In this document: in pieces, positions 11,580 through 27,027 of the stretch
Numbering within the stretch: position 1 is the stretch's first letter
How the letters are laid out: every line of letters starts with the position of its first letter
Assembly (NCBI RefSeq): GCF_000219605.1
Contig: NC_015740.1
Span: 620,001-684,000 of the forward strand
Direction: 5' to 3'
Source: Stutzerimonas stutzeri
GTDB lineage: Bacteria > Pseudomonadota > Gammaproteobacteria > Pseudomonadales > Pseudomonadaceae
Length of the DNA: 64,000 nucleotides
Notes under the pieces: generated by a model
Told to the model about the DNA's origin: nothing
Seen by the model: the letters and a program-made list of their open reading frames with translations, nothing else
Databases searched by the model: none
Program-made: the position numbers and the translations under genes

Positions 11580-13046
11580 ATGCAGTATCGCGATCTGCGC
11601 GACTTTATCAGCGGCCTGGAAAAACGTGGTGAGCTCAAGCGCGTCACGGCTGCTGTGTCTCCCGTCCTGGAAATGACCGAAATCTGTGACCGCACCTTGC
11701 GCAGGCGAGGCCCGGCACTGCTCTTCGAAAATCCGACCGGCTTCGATATGCCGGTGCTGGGCAATCTGTTCGGCACGCCGGGACGGGTGGCACTGGGCAT
11801 GGGCGCCGAGGATGTCTCCGAGCTGCGCGAGATCGGCAAACTGCTGGCCTTTCTCAAGGAGCCGGAGCCGCCGAAGGGGCTGAAGGACGCCTGGAGCAAG
11901 CTGCCGATCTACAAGAAGGTCATCAGCATGGCGCCCAAGGTGCTCAAGGATGCGCCCTGTCAGGAAGTGATCGTCGAGGGCGACGACGTCGACCTGACGA
12001 AGATTCCGGTGCAGCACTGCTGGCCGGGGGACGCCGCGCCGCTGATCACCTGGGGCCTGACCATCACCAAGGGGCCGAACAAGGAACGGCAGAACCTCGG
12101 CATCTACCGTCAGCAGGTGATCGGCCGTAACAAGGTCATCATGCGCTGGCTGAGCCACCGCGGCGGAGCGCTGGATTTCCGCGAGTGGTGCGAGAAGTAC
12201 CCTGATCGACCCTACCCGGTAGCGGTGGCGCTGGGTGCCGATCCGGCAACCATTCTCGGCGCGGTCACGCCGGTGCCCGATACGCTCTCCGAGTACGCCT
12301 TCGCCGGCCTGCTGCGCGGCTCGCGCACCGAGCTGGTCAAGGCCATCGGCTCCGAACTGCAGGTGCCGGCCTATGCCGAGATCGTCCTCGAAGGGCATAT
12401 CCATCCCGGCGAGATGGCCGATGAGGGGCCCTACGGCGATCACACTGGCTACTACAACGAGGTGGACCGCTTCCCGGTGTTCACCGTCGAGCGCATCACC
12501 CACCGCAAGAATCCGATCTACCACAGCACCTATACCGGGCGTCCGCCGGATGAGCCGGCGATTCTCGGTGTGGCGCTGAACGAGGTGTTCGTGCCGATCC
12601 TGCAAAAGCAGTTCCCGGAGATCGTCGACTTCTATCTGCCGCCGGAAGGCTGCTCCTACCGCATGGCGGTGGTGACGATGAAGAAGCAGTATCCCGGCCA
12701 CGCCAAGCGGGTGATGCTCGGCGTGTGGAGCTTTCTGCGGCAGTTCATGTACACCAAGTTCGTCATTGTCACCGATGATGACATCAATGCCCGCGACTGG
12801 AACGACGTGATCTGGGCCATCACCACGCGCATGGACCCCAAGCGCGACACGGTGATGATCGACAACACGCCGATCGACTACCTGGATTTCGCTTCACCGA
12901 TCTCCGGGCTGGGCTCGAAGATGGGCCTGGATGCGACACACAAGTGGCCGGGCGAGACTAACCGTGAGTGGGGGCGGGCCATCGTCCAGGATCCGGCAGT
13001 AAAGCGGCGGGTCGATGAACTCTGGTCGCAGCTGGGTATCGACTGA
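11580..13046 (+). CDS. ubiD: 4-hydroxy-3-polyprenylbenzoate decarboxylase
   Basis: UbiD is the prenylated-FMN-dependent decarboxylase of ubiquinone biosynthesis and depends on UbiX for its cofactor. The 488-aa protein starts [10 protein letters not shown]. It contains the conserved segments [18 protein letters not shown], the [12 protein letters not shown] motif with the catalytic acidic residues, and the [11 protein letters not shown] loop. The ATG at 11580 matches the family N-terminus. An oxidoreductase gene follows after about 70 nt on the same strand. Confidence 0.97.
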   Translation: MQYRDLRDFISGLEKRGELKRVTAAVSPVLEMTEICDRTLRRRGPALLFENPTGFDMPVLGNLFGTPGRVALGMGAEDVSELREIGKLLAFLKEPEPPKGLKDAWSKLPIYKKVISMAPKVLKDAPCQEVIVEGDDVDLTKIPVQHCWPGDAAPLITWGLTITKGPNKERQNLGIYRQQVIGRNKVIMRWLSHRGGALDFREWCEKYPDRPYPVAVALGADPATILGAVTPVPDTLSEYAFAGLLRGSRTELVKAIGSELQVPAYAEIVLEGHIHPGEMADEGPYGDHTGYYNEVDRFPVFTVERITHRKNPIYHSTYTGRPPDEPAILGVALNEVFVPILQKQFPEIVDFYLPPEGCSYRMAVVTMKKQYPGHAKRVMLGVWSFLRQFMYTKFVIVTDDDINARDWNDVIWAITTRMDPKRDTVMIDNTPIDYLDFASPISGLGSKMGLDATHKWPGETNREWGRAIVQDPAVKRRVDELWSQLGID

Positions 13047-13119
13047 CATAACCGAAGAGGCGGGCCCGAGCCCGTCCGAAGCCTTGGCGGGTTATCCCGT
13101 TCACAGAAAAGACGTGCAG

Positions 13120-14091
13120 ATGAAAGTGACCTTGCAGCCCTCCGGCGCCGTGCTCGATGTACGCCCCGGCGAACGCCTCCTCGATGCAGCCAAGCGGCTG
13201 GGCTACGAATGCCCGCAGAGCTGCCGCAACGGCAATTGTCATATCTGCGCCTCGCTGCTGGTCGAGGGCAGCGTGCGGCAGGCCGGCGAGGTGCGGGATC
13301 ATGGCGAGCTGCTGGCCTGCCTGGCCGAGCCGCTGGAAGACTGTGTGTTGCTCTGGGATGGCGTGCTGGCACCCGGCGAGCTGCCGGTGCGCGAGCTGAG
13401 CTGTCAGATCAGCGGCTACGAGGATGTGGGTGGCGACGTGGTGCGCCTGCGCTTGCGCCTGCCGGCCGGGCGTCAGCCGCGCTACCACGCCGGACAGTAC
13501 CTGTTGCTGCAGCGCGAGGACGGCGAATGGTCGGCCTTCTCCCTGGCGTCGGCGCCGGGCAGTGGCCGCGAGCTGGAACTGCACGTGCTGGCTCGCGAGG
13601 AGTCGGCCGTCGAACTGCTGGCCTTCCTGCGTCGCCAGGGCTTCGCCCGAATCCAGATGCCCTTCGGCGACACGCACCTGGCCGAGCTGCCGGAGGGGCC
13701 GCTGGTGCTGATCGCCGCCGGTACCGGCATGGCGCAGATGCACAGCCTGATCGAGTACTGCCGGGCTGCCGGTTTCCCGCATCCGGTGCATCTGTACTGG
13801 GGTGTGCGGCGGCCGGAGGATTTCTACCGATTGCCCCATTGGGAAGAGTGGCAGGGCATGAGCAATCTGCACCTGCACCGTGTGGTCAGCGACGTCTGCG
13901 GCTGGGAAGGACGCTGCGGCATGCTGCACGAGGCGATTCGCGAGGATTTCAGTGACCTCAAGCCGCTGCATATCTATGCCAGTGGCTCGCCGTCGATGGT
14001 GTACGGCACGCTGGATGCGCTGGTGGCCGCGGGGATGGACCCGCATCAGATGCGTGCCGATGTCTTCGCTTATGCGCCCCGGGAAAGCTGA
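13120..14091 (+). CDS. 2Fe-2S ferredoxin/FAD-NAD(P)H reductase of unknown substrate
   Basis: This 323-aa protein fuses an N-terminal plant-type ferredoxin to a ferredoxin-NADP reductase-like module. The ferredoxin (residues about 1-90) has CPQSCRNGNCHIC with a distal cysteine in LLACLAEP. The FAD-binding domain includes YHAGQYLLLQ and FSLASAP. The NAD-binding domain includes LIAAGTGMAQMHSLIEYC. The order matches CDP-6-deoxy-glucoseen reductase-like and oxygenase reductase components. No oxygenase partner is nearby, so the electron acceptor is unknown. Position next to ubiD makes a redox role near quinone metabolism possible, but this is speculation. Confidence 0.85.
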   Translation: MKVTLQPSGAVLDVRPGERLLDAAKRLGYECPQSCRNGNCHICASLLVEGSVRQAGEVRDHGELLACLAEPLEDCVLLWDGVLAPGELPVRELSCQISGYEDVGGDVVRLRLRLPAGRQPRYHAGQYLLLQREDGEWSAFSLASAPGSGRELELHVLAREESAVELLAFLRRQGFARIQMPFGDTHLAELPEGPLVLIAAGTGMAQMHSLIEYCRAAGFPHPVHLYWGVRRPEDFYRLPHWEEWQGMSNLHLHRVVSDVCGWEGRCGMLHEAIREDFSDLKPLHIYASGSPSMVYGTLDALVAAGMDPHQMRADVFAYAPRES

Positions 14092-14114
14092 GCGGAGCCC
14101 TCCCGCTAACTTAG

Positions 14115-14143
14115 AAAAACGCCGGGGCATGCCCGGCGTTTTA
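14115..14143. terminator. Bidirectional terminator between reductase and SPOR gene
   Basis: A perfect 11-bp stem (AAAACGCCGGG / CCCGGCGTTTT, loop gcatg) lies between two convergent genes, with A/T tails on both sides. Confidence 0.92.
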
Positions 14144-14146
14144 TTG

Positions 14147-14812
14147 TCAGCGCGCTTGCCGTTGCTGCAGCAGTAGATTCTTGTAGCCGCTGGCGGCCAG
14201 CGTCTTCTGCGCAGCGTTTAGCTGCTCGCGGCTACCGAACGGGCCGACCAGCACCCGGTACCAGGGCTCGTCACGTACCTTGACGCTTTCCACCCGCACA
14301 TCCTGGCCAAGCAGGATGATCTGTGCGCGTACCCGGTCGGCCTCCGCCTGTTGGCGGAACGAGCCGGCCTGCAGGAAGAACTGCGTCACCGGCGCCTTGG
14401 CCACGGTCGGTGGCGGCGGTGGCACCTGACCATTGAGCGCGGCCTGGGCGCGAGCCTCGTCGATCTTCGCCGCTTCTTCCGGTGTGACCGGCGCGCTCGG
14501 CGGCTCGGGCTGCTTGGCCTCCGGCGGCAGGATCACCTCGGACTCGGGCAGCAGGGTGTAGAAATCATACTTCGGCTTGGGTGGCTGCTCAGTGGCTGGC
14601 GTGCGCTTGGGCTGTTCCTTCACGGCGGTCTTGGGTGCTTCCTTGGCGCGTTTGACCTCTTCACCGCCCGGTTCGAGGCTCATCAGGAACATGATGAATC
14701 CGCCGATGACCAGGCCGCAGACCAGCCAGATCCAGCCAGGCACGGGCTGCTTGGCCGGCGCCTGGTAACGGCTGGCGCCCCGCTTGGGTGCGGCTTTCTT
14801 CCTTGCTGCCAC
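14147..14812 (-). CDS. SPOR-domain protein, FtsN-like
   Basis: This 221-aa membrane protein has a short basic N-terminal cytoplasmic segment (AARKKAAPKRG) and one transmembrane helix around residues 28-46 (WLVCGLVIGGFIMFLM). A Pro/Lys-rich periplasmic linker leads to a C-terminal SPOR domain (about 143-217). SPOR domains bind denuded septal peptidoglycan, so a role in cell division or septal wall processing is likely. The architecture is that of FtsN. The start is a GTG directly after the argS stop codon, so it is co-translated with argS. Confidence 0.88.
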   Translation of the reverse strand: MAARKKAAPKRGASRYQAPAKQPVPGWIWLVCGLVIGGFIMFLMSLEPGGEEVKRAKEAPKTAVKEQPKRTPATEQPPKPKYDFYTLLPESEVILPPEAKQPEPPSAPVTPEEAAKIDEARAQAALNGQVPPPPPTVAKAPVTQFFLQAGSFRQQAEADRVRAQIILLGQDVRVESVKVRDEPWYRVLVGPFGSREQLNAAQKTLAASGYKNLLLQQRQAR

Positions 14813-16620
<1,808 letters not shown>

Positions 16621-16666
16621 GCCGTGTGGTTCGCGCTGCCGGAAAGTCATGGTTCCGACGGCATGA

Positions 16667-18889
<2,223 letters not shown>

Positions 18890-18987
18890 GCGGTGATCCT
18901 TGATAATGAGCGCCGATGGTAAACGATCGCGGCGCTCGCCGCCGTCCCATAGCGCGATCCGGGTGGCGGGACGCCGGTCGCCTGCGC

Positions 18988-19015
18988 TTGCATCACCTTT
19001 GTGCTCTGGTATGAT
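18988..19015 (+). promoter_or_regulatory. Promoter of rpmE
   Basis: TTGCAT (18988-18993) and TATGAT (19010-19015) are separated by 16 bp, 69 nt upstream of the rpmE start codon. This is a good sigma-70 match in the priA/rpmE divergent region. Confidence 0.65.
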
Positions 19016-19083
19016 TCGCGCCCTACTTCGTGCGGTACTCGACATAGGGTCGGGTGGCGGCACGCAATCCCAGAGGATTCACC

Positions 19084-19296
19084 ATGAAAGCCGATATCCA
19101 TCCGAACTACGTCGAAATCGAAGCCACCTGCAGCTGTGGCAACGTCATCAAGACCCGCTCCACCCTGGGCAAGAACCTGAACATCGACGTCTGCTCCGAG
19201 TGCCACCCGTTCTACACCGGCAAGCAGAAGGTGCTGGATACCGGCGGCCGTATCGATCGCTTCAAGCAGCGTTTCGGTGTGTTCGGCGCCAAGTAA
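19084..19296 (+). CDS. rpmE: Large ribosomal subunit protein bL31, zinc-binding form
   Basis: bL31 bridges the two ribosomal subunits. This 70-aa protein is the zinc (C+) form: it keeps CSC at residues 16-18 and CSEC near residues 37-40. The zinc-free paralogue used under zinc limitation lacks these residues. The sequence AGAGGA lies upstream of the ATG. It is divergent from priA and followed after 20 nt by a nuclease gene that may be co-transcribed. Confidence 0.97.
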   Translation: MKADIHPNYVEIEATCSCGNVIKTRSTLGKNLNIDVCSECHPFYTGKQKVLDTGGRIDRFKQRFGVFGAK

Positions 19297-19316
19297 GCCG
19301 ACGCGGCGGGAATCCG

Positions 19317-20111
19317 ATGAGGTTTTCCGAACACATGAAAAAGGCGTCCCTCGTGGGCGCCTTTTTCGTTTCTGTCTTCTACAGCCTGCAGGCCCTTGCG
19401 TTCTGTCCCTCGCCCGGGACACTGCCGCTGGTGGGCGTGGCAAAGGTGGTCGATGGCGATACGCTGCGTCTGGTCGATGGGCGAAGCGTGCGCCTGATCG
19501 GTATCAACACGCCGGAACTGGGGCGTGATGGGCGCAAGGCCGAGCCGTTCGCCGTGGCGGCGCAGCGCCGGTTGCGCGCGCTGGTCGAGGCCAGCAATGG
19601 GCGAGTGGGGCTGGTCCCCGGGCGCGAGTCAAAGGATCGCTACGGTCGTACCCTGGCCCACGCCTATGACGAGCAGGGCCGTAATCTGGAATCGGCCTTG
19701 CTGGCCGAGGGCCTTGGCCTGATGGTGGCGATCGCCCCTAACACGGCGCTGGTGGCTTGCCACCAGCGGGCCGAGCAGCAGGCGCGTCAATCTCGCCTGG
19801 GTGTCTGGCGCAAGTTGACGCCGCGTTCGACTCGCGCCGTGAGGCAGGGTGGGTTCGCCTTGTTGCAGGGGATGGTCGAGCGGGTCGAGCATAATCGCGG
19901 CGGCTACTGGCTGGAGATGGAGGGCCCGCTGGTGGTTCACATTCCGCCGCAGGCGTTCAGTGCCTTCGACCTGGCTCAATTACCCAGGCTTGCTGGCAAG
20001 ACGCTCGAACCCAGAGGTTGGCTGGTAGATCGTCGCGGACGGACTGGGACAGGGCAGGCGCGCTGGATGTTGCGGGTTACCCATCCCGCAATGCTCGGGT
20101 TGTCACGCTGA
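19317..20111 (+). CDS. Exported thermonuclease-family (SNase) protein
   Basis: This 264-aa protein has an N-terminal signal peptide (basic KK, then hydrophobic LVGAFFVSVFYSLQALA), so export to the periplasm or beyond is likely. A staphylococcal-nuclease-like domain follows: VVDGDTLRLVDG, RLIGINTPELG and KDRYGRTLAHAY, corresponding to the catalytic Arg/Glu/Arg set. The calcium-ligand position usually Asp in the RLxxxDTPE motif is Asn here. The start at 19317 has GCGGGAA upstream. The ATG at 19335 is an alternative. No terminator separates it from rpmE. Its role, nucleotide scavenging or otherwise, is not shown. Confidence 0.82.
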   Translation: MRFSEHMKKASLVGAFFVSVFYSLQALAFCPSPGTLPLVGVAKVVDGDTLRLVDGRSVRLIGINTPELGRDGRKAEPFAVAAQRRLRALVEASNGRVGLVPGRESKDRYGRTLAHAYDEQGRNLESALLAEGLGLMVAIAPNTALVACHQRAEQQARQSRLGVWRKLTPRSTRAVRQGGFALLQGMVERVEHNRGGYWLEMEGPLVVHIPPQAFSAFDLAQLPRLAGKTLEPRGWLVDRRGRTGTGQARWMLRVTHPAMLGLSR

Positions 20112-20180
20112 CCGGGCAGTCAGTGCTCTACCCGAAAAGTCGTATGGGTCTGGGCTTGACAGCCTGCTCCGCACGTTGGC

Positions 20181-20210
20181 TTGTGAGCGCGCTCGTTCTT
20201 GGCGTATGCT
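20181..20210 (+). promoter_or_regulatory. Candidate promoter of malic enzyme with overlapping palindrome
   Basis: TTGTGA (20181-20186) and TATGCT (20205-20210) are 18 bp apart. The perfect palindrome GAGCGCGCTC (20185-20194) overlaps the -35. An isolated TTGACA at 20156-20161 has no matching -10. Confidence 0.35.
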
Positions 20211-20252
20211 CGACCGCCTGTCTGTCCCAGTAAAAATAAGCGGAAATGCCAC

Positions 20253-21521
<1,269 letters not shown>

Positions 21522-21536
21522 TTCGCTCTGAAAAAG

Positions 21537-21566
21537 AAAAACCCCGCCGAGGCGGGGTTTTTTTTG
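21537..21566. terminator. Bidirectional terminator between malic enzyme and ponA
   Basis: A GC stem (ACCCCGCC / GGCGGGGT) is flanked by an A-rich run on one side and an eight-to-ten T run on the other, serving both convergent genes. Confidence 0.92.
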
Positions 21567-21587
21567 GCTGCGAAGTCCGCCTCTGGA

Positions 21588-24011
21588 TCAGAACAGATCG
21601 AGTGGCGCGGCTTCGTCAGCGGGCAGCGGGCTGCCCGGCGCCTGGTAGCCAGGATCGAACTCGCCCATCGGCGGTGGTGAGTCTTCGCTCTTGAACACTT
21701 CGAAGTACGCATCGGGTGTGTTGGGCGTGGCAGCCCGGCCGCTGACAGGATCGATCCGCAGCTTGAGCAGTCCGTCGGGCTCAGCCGGAGGATGCTCAGG
21801 CATGTCCTTGAGCACGGCGCTCATGTAATTCATCCAGATCGGCAGCGCGACCGTTCCGCCATACTCGTTGCGTCCGAGGCTTTGCGGTTGATCGAAGCCA
21901 GCCCAAACGGTGGTGACGAGGTCGGCGTTGTAGCCGGAGAACCAGCTGTCGATGGAGTCGTTGGTCGTGCCCGTCTTGCCGGCGATGTCGTCACGGCCCA
22001 TGGCTAGCGCGCGGCGCCCGGTGCCTCGTTTGATCACATCCTGCAGCATGCTGGTCATGATGTAGGCGGTGCGTTCGTCGAGTACCTGTTCGGCAAAGCG
22101 CGGCGCGGCTGGCATTTGTTCACCGTCCGCGATGTCCGGGCTGCTCTGCACCGGATGGACCTCGACATCTGCAGTCTGCGTTTCTCGCGGCGGGACGCGT
22201 GCCGGATTGGCTTCGAACAGCAGGTTGCCCTCGCGATCCTCGATGCGCTGGATCAGGTAGGGCTCGATCTTGTAGCCGCCGTTGGCGAAGGTGGTCCAGC
22301 CGGTGGCGATTTCCATTGGCGTGAGCGTTGCCGTGCCTAGCGCCAGGGAAAGATTTCGCGGCAGGTCCTGCGCGTTGAAGCCGAAGCGAGTGATGTAGTT
22401 GATGGTGTAGTCGACCCCCATGGTCTGCAGCAGCCGAATCGACACCAGGTTCCTGGACTTGTACAGCGCTTCGCGCATGCGGATCGGCCCCAGGAATGTG
22501 TTGTTGTCGTTCTTCGGTCGCCAGATGCGGTCCATGCCCTGCTCTACGAACACGATGGGCGAGTCGTTGACCAGGCTCGCCGCGGTGTAACCGGCGTCCA
22601 GCGCGGCGCTATAAATGAACGGCTTGAAGCTGGATCCCGGCTGGCGCTTGGCCTGGATGGCACGGTTGTAATTGCTCTGGCCGAAGGAGAAACCGCCCGC
22701 CAGCGCTTCGATCGAACCATCCTCAGGGTCGAGCGAAACCAGTGCCGCTTGTGCCTGCGGAACCTGGCTGAACACGGCGGCTTCGTCCTGCCAGCGAATG
22801 CGCACCACGTCTCCCACCTTCACCACGTCCGCCGGACGCTGCGGGCGAGGCCCCATGCTATTGATGCCGAGGTACGGCCGGGCCCACTTCATGCTATCCC
22901 AGCTCACCGTGTGTTCCTGACCATCGCGGGTGATGACGAGGATTCCACTGGTCTCTACCTGGGTGACCGCGGCAGGCTGCAGGCCGGAAAGGCTTCGGTA
23001 CTTGGCAAGTTCTTGAAGCCAGGTATCGCGGGGCGCGTTGGCCAGATTGGCTTCCGGCCCCCGATAGCCATGGCGCTGGTCGTACTCGATCAGTCCGCTG
23101 TTCAGTGCATTATTGGCCGCGATCTGGCGCTCGCTGGAAACCGTCGTGTAGACCCTGAAGCCATCCGTGTAGGCGGCGCTGCCGAAGCGGCCGACCATTT
23201 CTGCGCGTGCCATCTCGGCGATATAGGAGGCGTCGAGCTCCGGCTTTGCTCCGTGGTACCGAGCGGTCTCAGGTTCGGCCAGGGCCTGCCGATAGCTTGA
23301 TTCATCCAGGGAGCCAAGGCGATACATGCGACCGAGGATCCAATCCCGTCGCTCCTTGCTGCGCGCCGGATTGACCAATGGGTTGAATGCGGATGGGGCC
23401 TTCGGCAGGCCGGCGATCATCGCCAGCTGGGCAACGCTCAGCTCGGAGATGGGCTTGCCGTAATAGACCTGAGCGGCGGCCTCGATTCCATAGGCGCGAT
23501 TGCCGAGGTAGATCTTGTTGACGTACAGCTCGAGGATCTCGTTTTTGCTCAGCTCTCGCTCGATCTGCAGGGCCAGCAAAATTTCGTTGATTTTGCGTGA
23601 AAAGCTCCGCTCACTGGTCAGGAAGTAATTCTTTGCAACCTGCATGGTGATGGTGCTGCCACCGGTCTGAATCTGCCCGCTTTTCAATAATTGCGTGGCA
23701 GCGCGCATCAGGCCGGTTATGTCGACGCCATAATGATTGGCGAAATTGTCATCCTCCGCGGCAAGCAGCGCGTGGATGAAGGCTTGCGGTATGTCGTCGA
23801 AGCGAATGGGCGAGCGCCGCATCTCGCCAAACTCTGCGATCAGCTTGTCATCGGCGCTGTAGACTCGCAGCGGGATCTGGAGCTGGATGCTGCGAAGGGA
23901 ATCGACCGAGGGCAGGTTAGGGCTGAGGTAGAGAAATGCACCGCTGATGCTGAGCAACAGGGCGCAAAAAACTGCGAAGCACGACCAGATAAGAAATTTC
24001 AAAAAACGCAT
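21588..24011 (-). CDS. ponA: Penicillin-binding protein 1A
   Basis: PBP1A polymerises and cross-links peptidoglycan. The 807-aa protein has an N-terminal membrane anchor (about residues 5-27) and the glycosyltransferase motifs EDDNFANHYGVD and GGSTITMQVAKN. An inserted OB-like region follows. The transpeptidase domain carries SxxK (PGSSFKPF), SxN (YKSRN) and KTGTT. It is divergent from pilM, the arrangement known from other pseudomonads. A TATAAT at 24079-24084 on the minus strand probably serves as its -10. Confidence 0.96.
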   Translation of the reverse strand: MRFLKFLIWSCFAVFCALLLSISGAFLYLSPNLPSVDSLRSIQLQIPLRVYSADDKLIAEFGEMRRSPIRFDDIPQAFIHALLAAEDDNFANHYGVDITGLMRAATQLLKSGQIQTGGSTITMQVAKNYFLTSERSFSRKINEILLALQIERELSKNEILELYVNKIYLGNRAYGIEAAAQVYYGKPISELSVAQLAMIAGLPKAPSAFNPLVNPARSKERRDWILGRMYRLGSLDESSYRQALAEPETARYHGAKPELDASYIAEMARAEMVGRFGSAAYTDGFRVYTTVSSERQIAANNALNSGLIEYDQRHGYRGPEANLANAPRDTWLQELAKYRSLSGLQPAAVTQVETSGILVITRDGQEHTVSWDSMKWARPYLGINSMGPRPQRPADVVKVGDVVRIRWQDEAAVFSQVPQAQAALVSLDPEDGSIEALAGGFSFGQSNYNRAIQAKRQPGSSFKPFIYSAALDAGYTAASLVNDSPIVFVEQGMDRIWRPKNDNNTFLGPIRMREALYKSRNLVSIRLLQTMGVDYTINYITRFGFNAQDLPRNLSLALGTATLTPMEIATGWTTFANGGYKIEPYLIQRIEDREGNLLFEANPARVPPRETQTADVEVHPVQSSPDIADGEQMPAAPRFAEQVLDERTAYIMTSMLQDVIKRGTGRRALAMGRDDIAGKTGTTNDSIDSWFSGYNADLVTTVWAGFDQPQSLGRNEYGGTVALPIWMNYMSAVLKDMPEHPPAEPDGLLKLRIDPVSGRAATPNTPDAYFEVFKSEDSPPPMGEFDPGYQAPGSPLPADEAAPLDLF

Positions 24012-24078
24012 CGGGGTTCTTGGAATCCAGGATTTGGGAGGGGGAGCGGCGACGATGCTGAAAGGGAAAACCGTTCAC

Positions 24079-24084
24079 ATTATA
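24079..24084 (-). promoter_or_regulatory. Candidate -10 of ponA promoter
   Basis: A perfect TATAAT on the minus strand lies 67 nt upstream of the ponA ATG. No good -35 is seen at 16-18 bp, so the call rests on the -10 alone. Confidence 0.4.
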
Positions 24085-24109
24085 TGCGCTTTTTTTGCCG
24101 GGTAGCCAT

Positions 24110-25254
<1,145 letters not shown>

Positions 25255-25255
<1 letters not shown>

Positions 25256-25827
25256 TGGCTCAGATCAACCTACTTCCTTGGCGTGAACAGCTGCGGGAAG
25301 AGCGTAAGCAGCGCTTTCTGGCTTCCCTCATGGGCGTACTTGTCGTCGCTGCCGGATTGGTATTCCTAGGCGATCGCTATTTTCAGGGTGCGATCGAGCA
25401 TCAGAATGCGAGGAACGAGTTCATCAAAAAAGAAATTGCAGTTCTGGATGCTCGGATCGCGGAAATCAAAGAGTTGAAGGAGCGTCGCCAGCAACTTCTG
25501 GAGCGAATGAAGATTATTCAGGATCTTCAGGGGAATCGCCCCATCATTGGCCGGGTATTCGATCAGCTCGTTAGAACGCTGCCCGAAGGTGTTTATTTCA
25601 CGTCGCTCAAAATGACCGGAAAGAACATCGCGATCGTTGGTGCTGCTGAATCGAACAATCGGGTTTCAAACCTCATGCGTAATCTCGACGGCTCCGATTG
25701 GCTTGAAGCGCCGAATCTGAACGAGGTGAAGGCGGTTACTGCGGGGGCCGTCGATCAGGAAAATGTCTTCCAGTTGACAGTGCAGCAGACCCAGCCGGGC
25801 GCATCTACGGAAGGAGCTAAGCCATGA
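25255..25827 (+). CDS. pilN: Type IV pilus inner-membrane protein PilN
   Basis: PilN is a bitopic inner-membrane protein that pairs with PilO. Its cytoplasmic tail holds INLLPWRE (residues 4-11), the known PilM-binding motif. In this 190-aa protein the tail is followed by one transmembrane helix (about 23-41), a periplasmic coiled coil rich in Glu/Lys/Arg, and an alpha-beta domain. The ATG overlaps the pilM stop by one base and pilO overlaps its 3' end by 4 nt, showing translational coupling. Confidence 0.95.
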
Positions 25828-26450
25828 GTCTGGCTGAGTCGTTGGAAAGTCTTCGCAAGGTTGATCTTGCCGATCTGGATTTGAATAACCTGGGATCGTG
25901 GCCAGCGCCGGTTAAATTTATTACTGGTGTGATAGTGCTCGCGGCAGTGCTCGGCCTGGGGTATTACTTTCACTTGCAGGATCTGCAGTTGCAACTCGAG
26001 CAGCACCGTGCTCAAGAGGTAACTCTAAAACAACAGTTTTCAACCAAGGCGTTTCAGGCCGCTAACCTGGAAGCTTACAAAGAGCAGATGGCCGAAATGG
26101 AAACATCATTCGGTGCGCTGCTTCGACAGCTGCCAAGCGATACCGAGGTCCCGGGGCTGCTGGAAGACATCACTCGTACTGGTTTAGGTAGCGGGTTGGA
26201 GTTCGAGGAGATCAAGTTGCAGCCCGAAGTGGCTCAGCAGTTCTATATCGAACTGCCGATCAATATCAAGGTCATTGGCGGCTATCACGACCTGGCGACA
26301 TTCGTAAGCGGCGTATCAAGTCTTCCGCGAATAGTTACGCTGCATGATTTCGAGATACTTCCCGAAAAGGGTGAAGCTGCTACATCGAAATTGCGCATGA
26401 GCATCGTTGCCAAGACTTATCGCTATAACGACAAGGGGCTGCAGAAATGA
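25824..26450 (+). CDS. pilO: Type IV pilus inner-membrane protein PilO
   Basis: PilO forms heterodimers with PilN and connects to PilP in the periplasm. The 208-aa protein has a short cytoplasmic N-terminus and a transmembrane helix around residues 33-51. A coiled coil (LQLQLEQHRAQEV region) and a C-terminal ferredoxin-like periplasmic domain follow. Both ends overlap neighbours by ATGA, with pilN upstream and pilP downstream. Confidence 0.95.
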   Translation: MSLAESLESLRKVDLADLDLNNLGSWPAPVKFITGVIVLAAVLGLGYYFHLQDLQLQLEQHRAQEVTLKQQFSTKAFQAANLEAYKEQMAEMETSFGALLRQLPSDTEVPGLLEDITRTGLGSGLEFEEIKLQPEVAQQFYIELPINIKVIGGYHDLATFVSGVSSLPRIVTLHDFEILPEKGEAATSKLRMSIVAKTYRYNDKGLQK

Positions 26451-26974
26451 AGGGGGGGCGACTGACTGCGCTGGGTCTGACCCTGGCGGTGCTTTCGGGC
26501 TGCAGTGGCAGTTCTGACTTCAACGACCTACAGCAGTATATGGATGAGGTGAGAACCAAGCCGAAGGGCACGATCGAACCTCTGCCGGCCTTCATCCCTT
26601 ATGAGGCGTTCACCTATAGCGCAGCAGCGTTGCGTCATCCATTCCAGCCGCCCGTGAAGCTTGACTTGGCGCAGCGGCAGCGAGGGTCGAAGGACATCCA
26701 GCCCGACGAGTCACGAGTCAAGCAGTTTCTCGAGGGGTTCAATATCGAGAACTTTTCCATGGTCGGCACGCTGGCCAATGGAGGTGGCCGGTATGCGCTG
26801 ATCAAGGGGGGCGATGGTGTTCACCGGGTCAAGATTGGCGATTACCTGGGGCGTAACCACGGGCGCATCGTCGAAATCAGCGAGGCCGCAGTGGATGTGG
26901 TTGAAATCGTCCCTGATGGAGAGGGTGGGTGGCTTGAGCGCCCGCGCAGTCTGACCTTGAAAGAGCGCACCTAG
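26447..26974 (+). CDS. pilP: Type IV pilus inner-membrane lipoprotein PilP
   Basis: PilP is a lipoprotein linking the PilN/PilO complex to the PilQ secretin. The 175-aa precursor has a lipobox (LSGC) after a short hydrophobic signal. An unstructured segment follows, then a C-terminal beta-sandwich (NFSMVGTLANGGGRYALIKG region). The start overlaps the pilO stop (ATGA). Confidence 0.95.
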   Translation: MKGGRLTALGLTLAVLSGCSGSSDFNDLQQYMDEVRTKPKGTIEPLPAFIPYEAFTYSAAALRHPFQPPVKLDLAQRQRGSKDIQPDESRVKQFLEGFNIENFSMVGTLANGGGRYALIKGGDGVHRVKIGDYLGRNHGRIVEISEAAVDVVEIVPDGEGGWLERPRSLTLKERT

Positions 26975-27027
26975 CGCGGGGCAAAAGAATGGAAAACCTT
27001 TACCGGTCTGCACAACGGAAGCAATTT

